NCBI GenBank assembly: GCA_019787685.1
Contig: JAHNUO010000001.1
Location: 1,178,001 to 1,242,000 of the forward strand
DNA from: Chiua virens
Lineage: Eukaryota; Basidiomycota; Agaricomycetes; Boletales; Boletaceae
Direction of reading: 5' to 3'
DNA length: 64,000 bases
The notes below the pieces were generated by a model. That model was not told where the DNA came from and did no database searches. It saw only the letters and a program-made list of their open reading frames with translations. Each line of letters opens with the position of its first letter. The stretch's first letter is position 1. A program made the translations under genes and the position numbers. This document shows, piece by piece, positions 35,342-46,301 of this stretch.

Positions 35342-35835
35342 TAACTAATACTCGTAATCCTCGTTTCCTCGAGGGTTGACTTATAGCATATTTCGATTGA
35401 TTCCTTTGCCTGTGTGTTTTTAGCTGGTTTCGTCTTTTGTGAACCTCTTGGACTCGCATACCCCTCATTTCTGCCGTGTCATCCTTAGCCTTGCTTCTCT
35501 ATGTAGCTTTGCTCTGCTGTATGGTGTATCCGTGATCTTGTGACCCGGACTTGGGAACTTTTTCCCGATAACGTAGAATGATTAGTAGCCTTTGCCCTCC
35601 GTACTTGTAATTATGATTATTTCCGTGCGTACCGGCGTGAAATAGTGAGATTTAGATAGCTTCTCGTCGAATGGTGCCCTAAGACATGAAGCTTGAAGCT
35701 TGAAGTGTTAATTGTCCCCGTACTAAAACAGTCACTAGCCATCCTTTTATGCAATCAACAATGCCAAACAAACGCTTTCTATCTCCTGAAAAGGTAACTT
35801 TATATTTGCGATCACATACTTGTACACAGTCTGGA
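35342..35835. other. Intergenic, no gene seen
   Basis: These 494 bases between the kinase stop and the SSF1 start hold a T-rich kinase 3' region and, near 35686-35705, a short direct repeat of GAAGCTT. I see no coding potential or RNA gene. Confidence 0.4.
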
Positions 35836-37290
35836 ATGGCACGTAGGCGCAAGAATCGGACGCATCTCAAAGGCGCAGCTGCGAACTCGGAGACGCAGGA
35901 AAACGTTCCAAGGTCGTTTATTATCAAGCATGGCCAGGTCGGCTCTTCTCTAAGCCAACTCGTCCGTGACTTGCGAAAAGTTATGGAGCCAAATACTGCT
36001 ACCCGACTCAGAGTGCGTTCGGGCGTTCTGGGATCCGCATGCTTGATATACGACTTTCATTCAGGAGCGCAGACGCAACAAGTTAAAAGACTATATAACG
36101 ATGGCCCCAACTCTCAAAGTATCTCATCTCATGGCAGTTACATTGACTGACGTCGCGCCATCCCTTCGCATTGCTCGCTTACCAACCGGGCCAACGTTTA
36201 GTTTTCGGATCGAGCGATACAGCTTGAAGAAAGACTTGCTGAAAGCATCCCGCTCATCACGAAGTCAAGGATTGGAGTATCTGACCGCACCGCTGGTTCG
36301 TTGCGTCGCGCATCTTACTTTTGACCTGCCTGATCGTGCCCATACAGCTCGTACTCGCTTCCTTTCCCCCGCCCTCACCGAATACACCTCAATATTTTTC
36401 CCTTCTAATGAAGGCATTCCAGTCCCTGTTTCCTCCGCTCGCTCCTCACACGATGACACTCTCAGGTGCACGTCGCATCGTCCTTATCGCTTACAACGCA
36501 GAACGAGGGACCATTGATTTTCGACATTATTTGATCACCGTCAAACCCTACGGCGTCTCGAAGCGCGTTCGGCGCGTGCTCGAAGGTGCTAAAAAGTCCA
36601 CGTCCACGACCGGTGTGCTCGATCTTGGAGACGAAAAGGACATTGCGGATTTCTTGCTCCGAAAACGCGGTGAGCCGGGACCTGCGAGTGAGGGAGGGTA
36701 CGAGTCGGCTGCCTCGTCGGCGTCGAGTGCCGCAGGGGACGACGCAGATGCAGTTTCGTTGGCGGATGATTATGTAGGGAGAAATAATAAGCGAGGGCAG
36801 AAAAAAGCTGTCAAGTTGGATGAGATCGGACCGAGGATGGAGCTCAGACTGGTCAAGATAACGGAGGGGCCACCTGGCAAAGAGGGTGCAGTCATGTACC
36901 ATGAATTCGGTGAGCATCTTGGTTGCGAGTGTTGAATTGGTTCTGACAACCCTCATAGTCAAAAAGTCAAAAGCAGAGGCAGCTTCGTTGAGAACGTCCC
37001 ATGCTGCCAAGGAAAGGTTGAGGAGGCAACGAAGGGAAGAGCAAGAAGAGAATGTGCAGCGGAAAAAAGAAGCCAAACAAAAAGGCCCAACTGCTCTGTC
37101 GGAAGAGGCACCCGACAGCCAAGCGGAGGACAGTGGAGACGATGAGGGCCATGAGGAAGGTGAAGCGCAATGGGATGAAGAGGACGAGATCAGCGAGGTG
37201 GACGAAGATGATTCGATTGAATCTGAGCGGGAGAGCGAAGGGGAATTTGAGCAACCACGAAAAAGGGCAAAAGTTTCTGTGAAGCGCTGA
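35836..37290 (+). CDS. SSF1: Ribosome biogenesis protein SSF1 (Peter Pan; Brix domain)
   Basis: SSF1 is a nucleolar 60S assembly factor needed for 27S pre-rRNA processing. It begins with the diagnostic MARRRKNRTHLKG. The Brix domain follows: PRSFIIKHGQVGSSLSQLVRDLRKVMEP, then after introns KLKDYITMAPTLKVSHLM, LRIARLPTGPTFSFRIERY and IVLIAYNAERGTIDFRHYLI. The C-terminal part is highly acidic (DEEDEISEVDEDDS) and ends with a basic cluster, PRKRAKVSVKR. Introns are at about 36012-36064, 36292-36345 and 36909-36958. The start was chosen at 35836 because the upstream in-frame ATGs do not encode family sequence. The stop is 76 bp from the convergent HCCS stop. Confidence 0.93.
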
Positions 37291-37366
37291 CAGATTATAC
37301 TGTTGTATTAGGGGATACTCGCTACCAAGGTGTTGACCACGATGGGTATACATTACTCGAAGAAAA

Positions 37367-38073
37367 TTAGGAGGGAGGAGCGATACCATTCTCTCTAGCA
37401 CTAGGTCCAAACAAACCTCCGAACGCGCTCTCTAGTCTCATCTTCACTCCTTCCCAATCGTCTAAGGCTGGTCGTACGTCAAGATAGAAGGAGACATTCG
37501 AAGAATCAGTGGCACGTCCAGTGTAAAAGTCGATGACGTAGCGGATTTTGGTGTCACAACGATCCACGATCCAGTCGTGGCGATCAAACGGTGCTGAATA
37601 GCTGGAGGGCAAACCGTAAACGCTGCATTGAAAATCTGAGAAGAAGCCTACCCGAGGAAAGTCATCATCCACGCTTTTGGACTCATGTCGTTTGGTCTTC
37701 CCTTGAAGTTGACGAGCTTGACACCGCCGCACCTTTCTCCACCTCTGCCAGCTTCCCACTTGAGAACCTCCGACCAAGCACGCTCGTTGACAGCGTTATG
37801 AATGGGAACTATGGTCTTCATGTCCGAGGCCTGTGGATTATGGTTCTTCCGCGCCATGGCCGCGAAGAACTGGGCCTCGGAAGGGTACACCCAATTACCG
37901 TCGGGTGTTCGCGGGATCGAGGAGACCTCGCGCTCTGAGGACAGCGATGACGAGCGTAACTGAGAAGATTGCTTTGTCGAGAAGAGGGTGGTCCAAGCAG
38001 AGCGGGTGGATTGTCCTACAGGACAACTGTCTCCTGAATGTTGACCATTGTCTACCGGGCATTTCTCGGCCAT
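37367..38073 (-). CDS. CYC3: Holocytochrome c-type synthase (cytochrome c heme lyase)
   Basis: This enzyme of the mitochondrial intermembrane space attaches heme to apocytochrome c. The N-terminus from 38073 has two heme-regulatory-like CP motifs (EKCPVDNG and DSCPVGQS). The conserved core is PDGNWVYPSEAQFFAAMARK, ASDMKTIVPIHNAVNERAW and WEAGRGGERCGGVKLVNF. A roughly 50-nt intron joins MTFLG to YSAPFDRHDWIVDRC. The domain ends IRYVIDFYTG and DVRPALDDWEGVKMR. The histidine in PIHNAVNE corresponds to the heme ligand of the human enzyme. It is complete with two exons, and divergent from nitronate monooxygenase with 206 bp between starts. Confidence 0.94.
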
Positions 38074-38279
38074 CGCTGGCTGGTGCAACAGAATAGTGAT
38101 TACGTCATCAACATATTTTCTGATCAACCGGTATTCGGTGACTAGAACATACCGATAATGCCGGTCATCATGATGGGGCAGTGAAACGGCGGCTAATTGT
38201 CAACATGAATACTAACCCGAGTTTCTTTAAATAAAAGCCTTGCTCTGGCCACTCTTCTTTTCTTAACTTATCGCCCAAC

Positions 38280-39843
38280 ATGCCACCCTCCCAACCGGTC
38301 TTCTCTACCCCCTTGACTAGGCTGTTCAAGATCAACCATCCCATCATGCTAGCAGGTGCGCTTAGCAAAACTCGCTCACATATTGCGTTCCGTGACAACT
38401 TGGAAATGTCGCAGGGATGAACGTCGCTGCTGGTCCAAGGCTGGCAGCAGCTGTTACCAACTCCGGAGGCATTGGTGTCATCGGGGGTCTTCGCCAAACC
38501 CCCAAAGTACTCAAGCGATCCATTGAAGAATTGAAGTCGCACCTCGAAGATAAGAACGCACCTTTCGGCGTCGACCTACTTCTACCTCAAGTAGGCGGAA
38601 ATGCGAGGAAAACTAACGTGTGTTTCGCTTCCGCGCTTTCATCCGGACATAATGCTGACCTGTTCATATTGCTTTCCCTGCAGTATGATTATACCAATGG
38701 TCAACTCGACGAATTGCTTGACGTCATTATTTCTGGCAAGGCGACCTTGTTCGTCTGTGCAGTTGGAGTACCTCCAAAATCCGCTGTAGATAAGTTGCAT
38801 GCAGCTGGCATACCCGTAATGAAGCAAGTCCTTCCCTTCAAATGACTACCCGGTATTGACAATTCTGTCAACGTAGCATGATTGGACACCCGAAGGTATG
38901 TCAGTAATATACGTGTGCTGCAAAGTCTAATGTCCTCAGCAGCATGTCAAGAAAGCGCTTGCTCAAGGTCCGTCTATTCGTTTTTTGTCTCAAACGTTTC
39001 AAACGACACAACTTCGCGTTCAGGTGTGGATATCATTTGCGCACAAGGCGGTGAAGGTGGGGGTCACACAGGAGACACTCCATTCTCGATCCTTATTCCT
39101 GCTGTCGTTGATTTGTGCAAACATGCAAGGAGTCCATTGACAGGGGAACCTGTCATTGTTGTTGCCGCTGGAGGTATTGCGGATGGCCGGGGCCTCGCAG
39201 TAGCACTCTCGTGAGTGTCTTCTGCGTCATGTGCCGCAGTTGACTCACCGTCGTCAAGATATGGAGCGGATGGCGTCTGGGTTGGAACACGTTTTGTTGC
39301 TAGCGAAGAAGCCGGAGCTTCTAAGAAGCATAAAGAACTCGTGGTTTCAGCTGGATACGATGATACGATCCGGACACTTATTTATTCTGGCCGACCGATG
39401 AGTGTTCGAAAGACGCCCTATGTAGCTGAATGGGAGACTCGGCGGCGACAAGAAATGGAGGTACTCGTGTCCCAAGGGAAAGTACCTCACGAGATTGAAC
39501 TAACAAAGCGCCCAGAAAGATCGATCGAGGGACTTTCATGTAAGAAAGTGGATCTGTCGTGTCCGGTATTCTGTTTCCTGATCTCGCTTTCATCAGGGTT
39601 AATGGGAAAAGTTGCCGGATCTATCAATGTTGGCTTCTAATCCATCTGTGTCCTTGACCCATGCTAAAACTCTATCTCATTATAGGATATCAAACCTGCG
39701 AGGTTGATGTATGATGACTCCTTTGGGCATTCATATACGTGAATACTGACGAAACCTCCGTTAGCGTCGATGAAATGCTTTCCCAAGCAATCTCGAGCCT
39801 TGAAGCTGCATCGGGTCGAATGGTCCCGAAAGCCAAGCTTTGA
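38280..39843 (+). CDS. Nitronate monooxygenase (2-nitropropane dioxygenase type, FMN)
   Basis: This TIM-barrel FMN flavoenzyme oxidises alkyl nitronates such as propionate 3-nitronate. The N-terminal segments are KINHPIMLAGMNVAAGPRLA and AVTNSGGIGVIGGL. The flavin/catalytic histidine segment is QGGEGGGHTGDTP (about 39047-39085). The phosphate-binding region is VVAAGGIADGRG, then, after an intron, YGADGVWVGTRFVASEEA. The 3' end requires two further introns: the frame at 39591-39640 runs into a stop, but splicing to DIKPA and then to SVDEMLSQAISSLEAA gives a full family C-terminus ending AKL with TGA at 39841-39843. About seven introns in all. Confidence 0.88.
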
Positions 39844-40292
39844 GCTCCGTCACGATATGATCACAGGGATCACCGATATCGATCACCTTTTGATGTCGAA
39901 GTATACTATATGTAGGTCAGGTTGGGGAGAGCAAGCTTTTGGGCGTGGATTGTTCAAACCATCTGAATCTGTTTCGTTTGTGCACTCATCATGCATCAGT
40001 ATCATATACTACTTGAAGTATTACTTCCACCATGACCTAATTCCCGAGTGATCGTACAGGGCCCGGTTGCTAATATGGTACTGTAGTACCTCCAAAAATA
40101 CCGACAAGGTCAAAACTTCAACCTTCAAGGTCTCGTGTGTGATCACGAGCCCCGCACGAGGCAGTTGGAAGCGCGGGAACATCATATCATGATGCACTTC
40201 CCCGGCAACTCCGAGTCCACGAGTCACCGGTTAACGACGACATAAATGTCTCAAGCTTATCTCGTGGGACGAGTTTTCCCCGTTGCTCGAAC
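39844..40292. other. Intergenic, no gene seen
   Basis: These 449 bases precede the broken HODM-like gene. Open frames present are short and without recognisable content. A near-palindrome, CTCGTGTGTGATCACGAG, lies near 40132-40149. I assign no function. Confidence 0.35.
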
Positions 40293-40683
40293 ATGATGGA
40301 CACTGTTCACCTCCATCCCCTCGCAGCAGCCGTTGTAGCCAGCGGACTTTTGCTAACGCTCGTACTCGCTGGTAGAAGCTCAAAGTGGAATCCCACTAAC
40401 CTGCCCCAATGGCTCAAAGGATGGGCGTTTGGACCGTATAGGCTCCCGGACTATTCGAAGCTCACCGGCGTTCCTAAGCCTACCCCACTCCATCACTTTG
40501 ACATTGACACGGCCAAACCACGTCCATACCGACCTTTCCGATGGGAATATCATCAGAACATGTGTAAGTTATCCTATTGAAATTCCACAGACACATTTGA
40601 GACCTGATCGTCCCCTTCAAGCTCTGAAAAAGTTTGAGCCAGACTGGTGGATCGAGCTAGAGTCCACCTATCGTGAGCGTATT
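40293..40683 (+). pseudogene. 5' part of a DUF3445 / HODM-like heme oxidoreductase, interrupted after codon 111
   Basis: This is the N-terminal piece of a heme-dependent oxidative N-demethylase-like protein. It encodes a membrane-anchor-like segment (LAAAVVASGLLLTLVLAG), then PFRWEYHQNM, and after an intron at 40564-40621 SLKKFEPDWWIELESTYRERI. Both exons are open and the splice signals are intact. Family sequence stops exactly at ...RERI (ATT at 40681-40683), and the following codons do not match the family. The remaining 293 codons, starting NQRKKLYAKHG, are found 16.5 kb away at 57155. 271 plus 62 coding bases make 111 whole codons, so phase is preserved at the break. I interpret it as one gene split by an insertion. 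As it stands it can only make a truncated protein. Confidence 0.85.
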
Positions 40684-41095
40684 CATCACGGCCAATACCC
40701 TATCATTATATCTAACTTGCTGAGAGTTGCTTGTGTAATCAATATCATTCATCATTGGAGATCTTACCGAGGTCTGAAAAGGAATTACACATATTATAAG
40801 ATTGTTGCCATACTATGAGGATCGTTGACATCATTATCGCGGAATATACATATTGGCAAGGCATTGGCACATTTCCCGTACGCTACTGCCATTGTGGTAG
40901 TTGCTGATAATATCTTTCCTAAAAATTTAGTGCTTTCAAAGTTTCTGCAATCATTGCAAGGAGTTGTGAGCCCTTGGCATCATGACCAACACCGTATCAT
41001 TGTTTCTATTTAAATCTGGTCATTCTTTCACAAATTGGTAGGTAATAACTTCGAATGTACCACAGAACTACATTCGTGTTTATAATAGCTATATT
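40684..41095. other. AT-rich left margin of the island, no gene seen
   Basis: This non-coding, AT-rich DNA lies between the HODM break and the Plavaka stop. It probably holds the 3' flank of the transposon. I found no recognisable terminal repeat beyond the short ATCACG noted for the island. Confidence 0.4.
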
Positions 41096-44000
41096 TCAAG
41101 CGTCGTGATCGCTGTCGTCATAGCCGTCACTCATACTACTCTCGTCACTATCAACATCTGATTCATTTTCTTCTTCTTCTTCTTTGTCGTCGTCGTCGTC
41201 GTCGTCGTCGTCCTCATTTTGAGATGTGTGCGCTGTCTGAGTATCTTCAATACCTGGGCCGTCGACATCTTCATCGTCAGCAGCTAATTGCTCGTCGACC
41301 AGGCCATGGTTGTGTCGTACATGCATGGTGTCATGACCTACACCAATTGCCGCATAGCGGGTGAACATGTCTCTATCAGCAAAACTGATTCCTGTTAGCA
41401 TGTAAGACGTCGAAATATGTGAAATAAAGCCCACATATTTACATAATACCTTGCCCAATCATCAGACTCCCCAGGTAGTCTGGCTACTGACATGCCGCCC
41501 CGTAAGAATTGATCGGTACGACCATCTATGAATGCTGGAATGAGGTGACACCCACGGATCACCAGAGAGGGATCCAAAAACCCGAAAGCAGGGCTGTCTC
41601 CACCTTCAGGCACAAATCCAACCTTTGGAAGAGTACACTGCCGGAAACCCCCCTTATGGTCCGGATCAGTTCCGAGCCAACGGACCCACAGAACCTCCAT
41701 CGTCTCCTTTGAACCACTAACACCTCCGGGAGAGTATGAAACGTCAATACTGAATGCTTTGAGTAGCTGGCAGTACCAGAAGGGGTGACAATTGGCTTCT
41801 TCTTCCCTCGATAGAGTCATGAGGAAAGAAGAACGGTCTGTCCGCAGGCAATCATGAGCTCTGCGGATATCATAGCTTGTGTAGTTGATGCGAACAATTC
41901 TTGATTCCACGATTCGGTCTGGGTTTAGAAAACGCAATTCATTTCGTTCCTCTGGGGTGAATACTCGCTCGTCACCGTCAAAGTCCAAGCGGAGTAGTCT
42001 GGACAACAGGTGGTCCTTGAGACACGCGATGAAATCGGGCTGGAAGACATGTAAGCATATATGTGCATCAGCCAAAGTCGCTCACCTTGACGGCCGGGTC
42101 GTCAATATGGTTGAGAAGGAACCGAGACAGATTAAGAACGTTGTCCTTTCGAGCTTGGCTTGCCATCGAGTGATGCAGCATCGGCGAAGAGTCAACATCA
42201 TCTGCAACTTGGTCCTGCTCGTGCTGTCGCCTCAGGAGAGTGCGGCGACGCTCTTGCCTCGCAAATTGATCTTCGACGTTCTTCTTGTTCGAAAGTCCAT
42301 ACATCCTCTTGATTTGACGGTGCGCCAGCTCTCCCTGAAGGTAACCGTACGTCAGAATGCAGTAAAAGAAATGAAATTTTAGGTATAAAAAAAAGTTTCA
42401 GACTTACAACTTGGGTTGAGAACGAGTCAGTCGTCCCGAACGTCTTGATCATTGAGACGTAATCACCCAGAGCATGGAACTTGTATGTGTTGAGATTGAA
42501 CATTTTTGGGAGCGAGCCCGCCGAGCGTACTTCTTTCTTTCGACGTCCAGCCTTGACATCAGCTAATTCCCTCCTCTGCCGTTGTGCAGCTTCCGCAGGT
42601 AATTCGTGAGTGATGAAGGCGGCGCAGGTGACTCGTTGAAACTGGCGAAGCTGATCACAAAGGGTCCGTAACGACTGCTGAAGGAGTATGAGCGAATCGT
42701 CCGTGTGAATTCGAAGCTTGGCTAGTGCGTGCCATTCGGAGAGTCGGAATAAGAGGCGCTGAATGTTTGAGTCGTGCGCAGGAGGAAAAAGTCCTTCAAA
42801 TACGGGGATGGAACACTGTAGTAAAGCCCCTTAATCACTACGAACTGAGACGAAACATGCAAAGACCCTACCTGTAATACGTGCTCAAAGAACCATGCCG
42901 GTCGCTGGCTGGTGTTCGCTACATCTGGAGGGAAACGGCGGATTCCGTTCAATCCAAAGGATGATATTTGCGTGAATCTATCAGACCACTTTTCAGTAAC
43001 CACATTGTTGGAAGAATGTCAAACGCACCGTTCATTAAGTATGTCGATCTTACGTGGATCAACAGCATAAATCAATCGGAGAAGATGCTTGAGAACCGAC
43101 TTGAGAATGCCAAGCTCGAATTCGTGGAGTAAATCTACAACAAGAATCGGGTACAATTTGAATCCAAAGGGAGAGAGTCGCTCGCAAAAAGAATTCTGGG
43201 AGGGGTAGTTAGCTGGCTCCCGAAAAGTTAAATATGATTCTTACCAAAGTCGGAACCAGTGACTGGTCCTTGAGAAGAGTTTCCACAGCTGTACCCTTCA
43301 ACGGCCGGCCAAGGACATAAATTTTCCGTCGCGCAAGTTCGATCTTATGCGCCAAGTATGTTCTTGCTTGAGAAAATCTTGCAGCGATGTCTCTGAGAAA
43401 TCCGGTGCAATGGAACATGGATTTTGGGATGAGGCAACGAGGACAAGGGCAATAACCTTTGTCCCGGATGGTAGCAAGGAGAACTCTTCCAAACAATCAG
43501 TCGTAAATTTGCACCAGGATACGCACGCAATTCACTCACTTTTCTGGATAGTCGGCTGAGTAAGTAAATATCCTGGGGTATACCCTCCTGGTGATGCCGT
43601 CGAAGCATTTCACGACGATTCCATTCTTGTAAGCCTCGATAAAATCATCGTCGAGCAATAATGTCCAGATCGCATGAATGAGTTCTCGCTTGCAATGAAC
43701 GAGAAGGTCGTGGTTGTGTTTCTTGCCAGACACCGAGGACAAAAAAATTTTGATGGACTCTGGAAGCTGAGGGTTTGGGTGAGACTTCAAGAGCAGCGCA
43801 AGAAAGAAGAAAATCAACCTACAGAAGGGATAAACGCAATCGGATGACAGCACCCCGACTCAGGATTGGACCGAATGTATTTGGAGAGATTTCCAAAAAA
43901 AAGATAGATGGGCCATGCAGACGCATGCCCAAACTGTGCGAGCCGAGTCGAATCCGACCAGAACATGAGACCGGAAACTACTCTTTCCAACTTGCAGCCG

Positions 44001-45274
44001 TCGTCTCTTCTCTGCTTCATCACTTCGTCATGGGCTTGGTTCCAGGCGTCCGAGGTGTACAGTTCATCATAAACGCGTTGGTGGCGACCGGTGACCGGGG
44101 ATTTCCAAATCCTTTTGAAAGGGGTGAGATGGAAATTCTTCGATGATGCCTCTGCAAATACTGCTCGCACGACATCTAGGATTGGCCTGTAGCGAAGACC
44201 GCCCACCGAGAACGTCAACCCATTGCCCTCCACCTTCTTTTCCCTTGTAGGTACTGATATGTCGACCGATGCACGTTTCCATCTGTCGATCCCGAATATG
44301 TCTTCTGGTGGTATCTCCTTCTCAGCAGCGTCAAACCGAGATGTCTCTCTAGAAGCATCAAATCTCGACAGATCCTGGATGTCGAAGTCGGGGGCTTGGA
44401 GGACCTCGTGAACCAGTCGTGTGAGTTCTGAATCGGATTTATGACTACTACCAGTATTTTTCCAGTTCATGATTCGCCAGATAGACATGTTTGCCCATGG
44501 CCAGGGCGGGGAGTAGTTTCCGTTGACCGAGCTAGGGAGAATGTCCTGGCTAGGCTGAGACAATTCATCCATGGAAACGAATGAGTCGGGATCGTGCGAC
44601 GGGCGATGGCGATATGCACGAGCGATACCGAAGTTATTGAACCATGTAGTGAAGGAATCCCACACGTGCAGAAAGACACGAGGGATAATCGAAGTGGTTG
44701 CGGGGGTAGGGTGGGGATCAACTGCTGGTAACGGTGGCTCAGGGAGCAAGTCTCGATACCTTGCAGGTACCCGTCGATTACGAGGGGGAAGGGGCTGCGA
44801 TTCAGTGCCTGTGATGTCAGGGGCATCGGGTATTTGTTGCGAGGAAGGTTCAGTCGTAGCCTGCGAGGGTGCTGGGACTTCTTGAGTATGGGACTGTGGT
44901 CTCTGCTGACTCGAAATACTGGGTCAGGGTGAGAAAAGCACGAAAATGGTCAAAACCTTACCTCAGTAACGTCTGAAACCGTGATCAACGCCGAAGGATT
45001 CGAGGACCCTGGAAGATTTACTTGCCTACCGCCCTGGAATCCATCTGAGTGGTACGAATTCAAAGAATCCAATAGAAAGCCGTACCTCATCAGCGTCAAG
45101 TCTGACCCGCTTGTTGGGAGGCTCCTCCGTCAATAGAAAGGTTGAGTTGGCGCGTGCGAGTCGCTCAGCCTGCGCAGGCCCGAAAATGTCGCATGTAGCT
45201 CGATGCTGCGTCAGGCCTCTCCGGGATAAGAAGGTGCGAGCGCAATTGGGGTGGCACCTGAAAGCAGAGGCCAT
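41096..45274 (-). CDS. Plavaka-type DNA transposase (CACTA/CMC-related)
   Basis: This transposase belongs to the Plavaka group, common in mushroom genomes. The N-terminus from 45274 carries a C2H2-type finger (FRCHPNCARTF, then LTQHRATC). Diagnostic later segments include MFWSDSTRLAQFGHASAWPI and YLFFGNLSKYIRS (about 43880-43960), CKRELIHAIWTLLLDDDF and FDGITRRVYPRIFTYSADYP (about 43570-43680), PCPRCLIPKSMFHCTGFLRD and FSQARTYLAHKIELARR (about 43320-43440). Further on are VDLLHEFELGILKS, MFNLNTYKFHALGDYVSMIK (about 42440-42503) and RIVRINYTSYDIRRAHDCLR (about 41850-41910). It ends with a poly-Asp/Glu tail. A dozen short introns connect these, and I saw no internal stop or frameshift, so it may be a functional transposase. 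The ends of its element were not identified. Confidence 0.85.
41180..41213. repeat. Trinucleotide (GTC)n tract encoding poly-Asp
   Basis: An array of about nine GTC/GAC triplets sits within the last exon of the Plavaka gene, followed by a CTT-rich stretch. It encodes the acidic tail and is a likely length-variable microsatellite. Confidence 0.7.
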
Positions 45275-45772
45275 CTTGACACAACGGAAGTTGTGATACG
45301 GAAGCGCGAGATAGTGGGAAGCTTGAGATTTTGATGTTAGAGGCTGGGAGTGTTCGAGTTTTGAGCGGCGGAGACCTAGTTGCTTCAATCTCAGAATTTG
45401 AAAAGAACAAGAGAAAACGTTGAGAAAACGAGGCAATGATGTCTGTGAAAGGATTGAGAACATGTTGCAATCAAACGAGCAACCACTCACCGCATGTCCT
45501 GATGTCATAGTGATGTCACCGAAAACGCTGAAAGCACGTTGGAATCGAAGCACTCGACGTTCCGGCACAATCCAAGCTGAGAGTCGACATAACGGGTGAA
45601 TGGATGCCAATGGGAGAAACGAGGCTAAAATAACGCTCAGAGTCACGCCGATCTGATGAAGGATGAAGAGGACGATGAAGGAAAGCACGCACCTGGGAGG
45701 GGACGAAAGTCTGACAACGATTCGGAGGTCCAGGAGAGGGATTCCGAGTCCTTAAACTGAACCTAGACGAAA

Positions 45773-45911
45773 GCGCTTCAAAAGGTCTTTAACCCCACTG
45801 TCGCTCGATTCGAGGCGACGGGGCGACCTATGGACACAAAGTCCAAAAGCGTTCTCTGTGCGACGCAAAGTCAACACGAGAGATTTCGAGCGGCGCAAAG
45901 CCAACTCTGAG
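45773..45911 (+). repeat. Inverted-repeat arm R1 (left outer)
   Basis: This is a 139-bp block containing TCGCTCGATTCGAGG, CTATGGACACAAAGTCCAAA and GCGGCGCAAAGCCAACTC. The same block recurs inverted at 52965-53114 (R4) and, more diverged, at 48569-48775 (R2) and 49326-49531 (R3). I take it as the left terminal inverted repeat of a 7.3 kb element. Confidence 0.75.
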
Positions 45912-46301
45912 AAACAAGAAAATTCGGGCCGGGTCTTGAGGCAGAAGGATTCAGACGAGGAGAAAGCTTGAGTGATTGATCAATGTCGACGAGGCGGGAC
46001 GAAGGTGGGCGGCAGTGTCAACGTCCGTCTGGGATGCATGATGCATGATGGCTAGGTCCAAGATGAATCGATGTCATTGACAAATACGCGTCGCGTATCT
46101 GTCTACGTTTCATAATCTAATTGTAATTATTTGTTTTTGTCGTCACGTGGTGTCAATAAGCGGACATTCAAAGTTACACTACATTAATTTAATGGCGTAG
46201 GGCTGAAATCCCAGGGTTAACCGCACAATGTCGCAAGTGAAAACGGATTGCATAAATTGAGGGGAAAGCTACATTATAATCATACATCATACTGTTAAAA
46301 A
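45912..46301. other. Non-coding part of the 7.3 kb element
   Basis: This holds AT-rich DNA with several short simple motifs (GCATGATGCATGATGG near 46035) and no gene. It is the 3' flank of the 46302-48420 ORF. Confidence 0.35.

Noticed and set aside
40684..40818. Continuing the HODM 5' frame past the break to the stop near 40818
   Set aside because: The translated sequence after ...RERI has no resemblance to the family, so it is read-through into inserted DNA.
45275..45688. Upstream extension of the Plavaka frame (MLSFIVLFILHQIGV onward)
   Set aside because: The conserved start is MASAFRCHPNC at 45274. The upstream hydrophobic stretch is probably untranslated leader.
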